A DNA stretch of 64,000 nucleotides, taken from an uncultured Gemmiger sp. GTDB lineage: Bacteria > Bacillota > Clostridia > Oscillospirales > Ruminococcaceae. This document shows positions 60,978 to 64,000 of this stretch, one piece after another. A program made the translations under genes and the position numbers. The notes below the pieces were generated by a model. The model ran no database searches. It worked only from the letters and a program-made list of their open reading frames with translations, and was not told the origin of the DNA. The stretch spans positions 1-64,000 of the forward strand of contig CALWNP010000004.1 of assembly GCA_944382835.1 (NCBI GenBank), in the 5' to 3' direction. Positions within the stretch are counted from its first letter, which is position 1, and each line of letters begins with the position of its first letter.

Positions 60978-61484
60978 TCAGACATCGGCGCCAAAGGCGG
61001 TGCGGGCAGCCTGCTGCCAGCGGCCTTCCCGGCGCAGCAGCTGGTCCACCACCCCGCGCACCGCACCCTGGCCGCCCTTCTGGGGGCAGATGTAGTCCAC
61101 ATGGGCCCGGACGGCCTGGACCGCATCGGCGGGGCAGGCGGCAAAGCCGCAGAGGGCCATGGCAGCCAGATCGTTCAGATCATCGCCGCAGTAGGCGACC
61201 TCCTCCTTCTGGAGGTTGTGCTCGACCAGAAATTTCTGTAAAAAGGCGGCCTTGTCCTGCACATCCTGGTAGAGGTACTTGATCTTCAGATCCCGGGCGC
61301 GGTGGGCCAGGGCCTCACAGGCGCGGCCGGTGCAGATCAGCACCTCGATGCCGGCCGCCCGGGCCAGCAGAATTCCGGCGCCGTCCCGCACCGCAAATTT
61401 TTTCACCTCGTTGCCGGTGGCATCGTAGTAGATGCCGCCATCGGTCATGGTGCCGTCAACGTCCAAAACCAGCAGTTTAATCAT
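60978..61484 (-). CDS. KdsC-like HAD phosphatase
   Basis: A 168-residue capless HAD phosphatase. Motif I is LLVLDVDGTMTDGGIYY (Asp8, Asp10), then KFAVRDGAGILLARAAGIEV, ICTGRACEAL, and motif IV AYCGDDLNDLAAM. This matches KDO-8-phosphate phosphatase (KdsC) and the related domain of NeuA/legionaminate enzymes. It should remove phosphate from a sugar acid such as a 3-deoxy-ulosonate phosphate. SD AAGGA precedes the ATG. It lies 4 bases after the aldolase gene and in the same operon as a KdsB-like gene. Confidence 0.85.
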   Translation of the reverse strand: MIKLLVLDVDGTMTDGGIYYDATGNEVKKFAVRDGAGILLARAAGIEVLICTGRACEALAHRARDLKIKYLYQDVQDKAAFLQKFLVEHNLQKEEVAYCGDDLNDLAAMALCGFAACPADAVQAVRAHVDYICPQKGGQGAVRGVVDQLLRREGRWQQAARTAFGADV

Positions 61485-61488
61485 CGTT

Positions 61489-63054
61489 TCAAATCCTTTC
61501 GTATTCACTCGGCGTCACAAAGCGCACCGGCAGACCCGCGGCGCTCACGGCGCGGATGGCACCCGCCACCGACACATTGTAGGCTGTACCCCGGTCGGTG
61601 TGGGTGTGCAGGCGGGCATCGGCATAGGCGGGGGTCCCTTCCCGGTAGCCGTCGGCACCGGCCAGCAGCGCTTCGGCGGCGCCGCACAGCCGCAGCAGCC
61701 GCAGCAGCATCAGCACACTGTTTCCGGCCTGGGCATCGGCGCCGGCCAGCCGGTCGTAGCAGACCGCCAGGGCCTGCTCGGGCAACGGCCGCAGGTTGGA
61801 GGTCAGGATCACCGGGCAGGGCAGGGCCTCTGCCTTTTCGTACCGCTTGCTGTTGGTGTAAAAGGCATAGTCCGGGGTACAGAACTCGGGGCAGAAGTTG
61901 GCCGAAACGGTCAGATCGGCACCGGCAGCGGCCACGGCGGCCTGTCCTTCGGGGGTGGCCAGACTGGCACCGGGGGCCAGCACCAGCACCCGCTTGCCGC
62001 CAAAGGCAGCCTTCAGGGTTTCCAGCGCCTTGGCATCGTCGATGTTGCGGCGCTGGTACTCGTTGTACAGCCCGTCGGCGTAGGCGGCGTCAAAGACGGC
62101 GGCCTTGGAGCGGTCGATGGCCGAGAGAATGTGGTTGATGTCCCGGTTGGTCAGATCCCCCTTGGCCAGATAGTGCTCGGCATAGTTGCGGTGCAGGTTG
62201 AACCGGGCCGAGAGGAAGTAGGCCGGGGTGTAGCCCCACTGGGTTTCCCCCTTGAGGGGGGCGATGTGATCCTGGATGGCATCCATCAGCTCGTCGATGT
62301 CATAGTGGGCGCTGTGGCTTTCGTTGAGGTAGTCGGCCACCAGCTCGATGGGCAGGTTGCCGGGAATCCGGCCCATTCCCATCAGGCTGGCGTCGATGGT
62401 GATGTCCCGCTGGAGCTGCTTCTCCACAAACTCCTGGGCCAGGCAGAAGCTCAGCGCCATATTCTCGTGCAGATGCAGCCCTACCCGGATATCGGGGGCC
62501 AGGTTGTGGTCCACCAGGCTGACAATCCGGTCCAGATCCCGCCGGCGCATGCTGCCGAAGGTATCCACGATGGAGAACTGCCAGGGATGGATGGCGTTGA
62601 CCTGGTCCAGAATCCAGAGCAGGTCCTTGTCGGAATAGCCCATGATATTGATGGGGTTGATGGAGAGCTGGTATCCCCGGGCCTTGACCTCCCGGGCAAA
62701 GTCCATGCCCTCCCGGATGTCGTACTCGTGGGCGGTGATGCGCAGAATGGAGATGCCCTTGCCCTCGTAGGGGGAGAGCTTGCGGATGTCGTAGTTGGAG
62801 CGCATGGCCATGCCGCTGTACAGAGTATGTCCGGTGTTGGCGGGCAGCAATCGGTTGAGCTCCTCGATGGTATTGCAGACCGTCACATCGGGGTTGTATT
62901 CCGGTACATTGCGCAGGAAGCCGACCTCCACAATGTTGGTGCCGGCCTTGGTCAGGGTGGAGATGATGTCCCGGGCCGGGGCAAAACCCCAGTGCCAGTT
63001 GTTGACATACCCTCCGTCCCGCAGGGTGCAGTCCAGAAGATCAATCTTGGGCAT
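61489..63054 (-). CDS. HMGL-type (DRE-TIM) aldolase with C-terminal extension
   Basis: A 521-residue protein. Residues ~1-290 are a DRE-TIM metallolyase/pyruvate carboxyltransferase-like barrel: LLDCTLRDGGYVNNW with the DxRD catalytic motif, and VGLHLHENMALSF with metal His ligands. It is related to 4-hydroxy-2-oxovalerate aldolase. The last ~190 residues form a separate Rossmann-like domain (KRVLVLAPGASLATPEG; FTPDYAFYTNS-like segment) of unknown type. Placed between KdsB-like and KdsC-like genes, it might form or cleave a 2-keto-3-deoxy sugar acid from pyruvate. It overlaps the KdsB-like gene by 14 bases. Confidence 0.8.
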   Translation of the reverse strand: MPKIDLLDCTLRDGGYVNNWHWGFAPARDIISTLTKAGTNIVEVGFLRNVPEYNPDVTVCNTIEELNRLLPANTGHTLYSGMAMRSNYDIRKLSPYEGKGISILRITAHEYDIREGMDFAREVKARGYQLSINPINIMGYSDKDLLWILDQVNAIHPWQFSIVDTFGSMRRRDLDRIVSLVDHNLAPDIRVGLHLHENMALSFCLAQEFVEKQLQRDITIDASLMGMGRIPGNLPIELVADYLNESHSAHYDIDELMDAIQDHIAPLKGETQWGYTPAYFLSARFNLHRNYAEHYLAKGDLTNRDINHILSAIDRSKAAVFDAAYADGLYNEYQRRNIDDAKALETLKAAFGGKRVLVLAPGASLATPEGQAAVAAAGADLTVSANFCPEFCTPDYAFYTNSKRYEKAEALPCPVILTSNLRPLPEQALAVCYDRLAGADAQAGNSVLMLLRLLRLCGAAEALLAGADGYREGTPAYADARLHTHTDRGTAYNVSVAGAIRAVSAAGLPVRFVTPSEYERI

Positions 63055-63781
63055 GAGAGCCTCCTTTCAGGATCTCGTTGACAAGGGCGAGATCTTTGGG
63101 GGTGTCCACGCTCACCGTCTTGTAGGGGCTGAGGATGGCGTGGACCTTGTGGCCGTTTTCCACGAACCGCATCATGTCGTTTTCCTCGGCCAGTTCCAGG
63201 GCAGATTTGGGGGTGTCGTGGTAGAATTGCAGGGCCCGGCGGCTGTACAGCTGAATGCCGGTGACCTTTTCATAGTCAAAATCCAGGGTTCCTTTGGGGT
63301 AGGGGATGGGGCTGCGGGAGATCATCAGAATTTCCCGGGCCGCATTGGTTACCACCTTCTGGTTGGAAAAGTCGATGACATCGGCGGGGTGGTCCATTCG
63401 GTTGGTCAGCACCGCCACATAGAAGGGATCCTCGGGCAGGGTCTTGGGCAGAATCAGCTCAAAGGCCTTGGCGTTGATCAGCGGCTCGTCCCCCATGACC
63501 TGGAGATAGAGGTCGGCTTCCACCTTGGTGGAGACCTCCCAGATCCGCCCGGTGGGGGTGTCGTGGTCGGGGCTGGTCATGCAGTATTTCATGCCGTGGG
63601 TTTCACAGGCGGCGGCAATCCGCTGGTCGTCTGTGGCGATCAGGCAGTCGTCCAACAGGGGGCTCTTTTTGGCCTCCTGATAGACCCACCAGATCATGGG
63701 TTTGCCCAGCACGTCGGCCAGGGGTTTGCCCGGCATCCGGGAACTGGCGTAGCGCGCCGGAATCACAGCGATGGTTTTCAT
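63041..63781 (-). CDS. CMP-ulosonic acid synthetase, KdsB-like
   Basis: A 246-residue cytidylyltransferase. It begins KTIAVIPARYASSRMPGKPL, the KdsB signature, and continues IATDDQRIAAACE, LQVMGDEPLINAKAF (metal/substrate loop GDEP) and SRSPIPYPKG. KdsB activates KDO with CTP; acidic sugars such as 8-amino-KDO or other 3-deoxy-ulosonates are alternatives. KDO is unexpected in a Gram-positive, so the true substrate is open. SD AAAGGATTG precedes the ATG; a TTG two codons upstream is possible. It leads the operon part seen here. Confidence 0.85.
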   Translation of the reverse strand: MKTIAVIPARYASSRMPGKPLADVLGKPMIWWVYQEAKKSPLLDDCLIATDDQRIAAACETHGMKYCMTSPDHDTPTGRIWEVSTKVEADLYLQVMGDEPLINAKAFELILPKTLPEDPFYVAVLTNRMDHPADVIDFSNQKVVTNAAREILMISRSPIPYPKGTLDFDYEKVTGIQLYSRRALQFYHDTPKSALELAEENDMMRFVENGHKVHAILSPYKTVSVDTPKDLALVNEILKGGSHAQD

Positions 63782-63806
63782 GGTCAATCCTTTCCGGTCC
63801 GGATGC

Positions 63807-64000
63807 TCAGAGCAGTGCCCGGGCCTGGTCTAGGGTGAGAAAAACGGTCTCCTCGGCAGCAGTGAAGCCGCGCAGCACCCAGCTCTGGACAGTAACCGCC
63901 CGGCGGAACTTGCCCGGCAGGCAGAAATTGAGCACCTCGCTGGGCATGGTGCGCTCCAGCACCACGGCCTGGGGAAACAGTGCGGTATAGTCGGTGGTGT
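63807..64000 (-). CDS. C-terminal end of an unidentified gene (partial)
   Basis: The last ~63 codons of a minus-strand gene that continues beyond the window. Translation reads ALFPQAVVLERTMPSEVLNF, CLPGKFRRAVTVQSW, VLRGFTAAEETVFLTLDQAR, ending ALL and a TGA at 63809-63807. It lies 26 bases before the KdsB-like gene and is likely in the same operon. I do not recognise the family. Codon usage matches its neighbours. Confidence 0.6.
   Translation of the reverse strand, partial: TTDYTALFPQAVVLERTMPSEVLNFCLPGKFRRAVTVQSWVLRGFTAAEETVFLTLDQARALL

Noticed and set aside
1..64000. CRISPR arrays, tRNA or rRNA genes, insertion sequences, prophage
   Set aside because: No regularly spaced repeats, cloverleaf-like sequences, transposase, integrase or phage structural genes were seen on reading both strands; a tRNAscan or ISfinder search was not possible.

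Overview
The window is 64 kb of densely coding, high-GC chromosome. It has no rRNA, tRNA, CRISPR, prophage or insertion-sequence signature that I can see. Gene content points to a Clostridia-class Firmicute, most likely an Oscillospiraceae/Ruminococcaceae gut anaerobe of the Faecalibacterium-Gemmiger-Subdoligranulum type. The indicators are Gram-positive style AGGAGG ribosome binding sites, an IspH-ribosomal S1 fusion, PPi-type phosphofructokinases, a CD1247-type zinc-ribbon protein and DUF1385 next to prmC. This assignment is inference from families, not from a search.

Layout. 0.1-4.1 kb (minus): a MEMO-AMMECR1 fusion with its radical SAM partner, a ProX-like editing deacylase and an MBL hydrolase, behind a gene remnant. 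4.1-7.9 kb: flavin reductase, VanZ-like protein, ROK glucokinase, TspO, Crp/Fnr regulator. 8-13.2 kb: a MarR-controlled heterodimeric ABC exporter divergent from a LysR regulator. 13.4-20.3 kb: glmM, an NAD(P)HX epimerase, a decayed LytTR response-regulator start followed by a T-box leader and cstA, a YoaK-family membrane protein and a ClC channel. 20.4-26.7 kb: a promoter-led, tightly coupled surface-glycan cluster of epimerase, isomerase, two GT2s, FAD oxidoreductase and membrane protein, running into a BaiN-like flavoprotein, cmk, plsC and ispH-rpsA. 31.3-38.2 kb: gtrA, a 54-residue membrane peptide, deoC, a ZIP transporter, a lipoprotein/two-component operon and DUF1385. 38.2-44.4 kb: prmC, recA-recX, rimO-pgsA and cysS. 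44.5-50.4 kb: a 999-residue PMT-type glycosyltransferase and two tandem PPi-phosphofructokinases. 50.5-55.4 kb: HAD phosphatases, an acyltransferase-like membrane protein, rpsU, yqeG, an endonuclease-IV-fold protein, efp and a zinc-ribbon protein. 55.7-64 kb (minus): a second glycan cluster with KdsB-like, KdsC-like and DRE-TIM aldolase genes, a DUF2142-type membrane protein, GT4, GT2 and DUF2304.

The most unusual points are two. (1) The cstA leader is a T-box riboswitch bracketed by a nearly perfect 26-nt inverted repeat that starts a few bases from the predicted transcription start. It lies directly behind the first 20 codons of a deleted LytTR-type regulator, which suggests replacement of two-component control by tRNA sensing. 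(2) The cluster at 56-64 kb could encode a non-canonical route to a CMP-activated 3-deoxy-ulosonic acid in a Gram-positive, with an HMGL-type aldolase standing where KdsA would be expected. Gene starts were chosen from visible Shine-Dalgarno spacing and conserved N-termini. Function calls rest on recognised motifs, without database searches.
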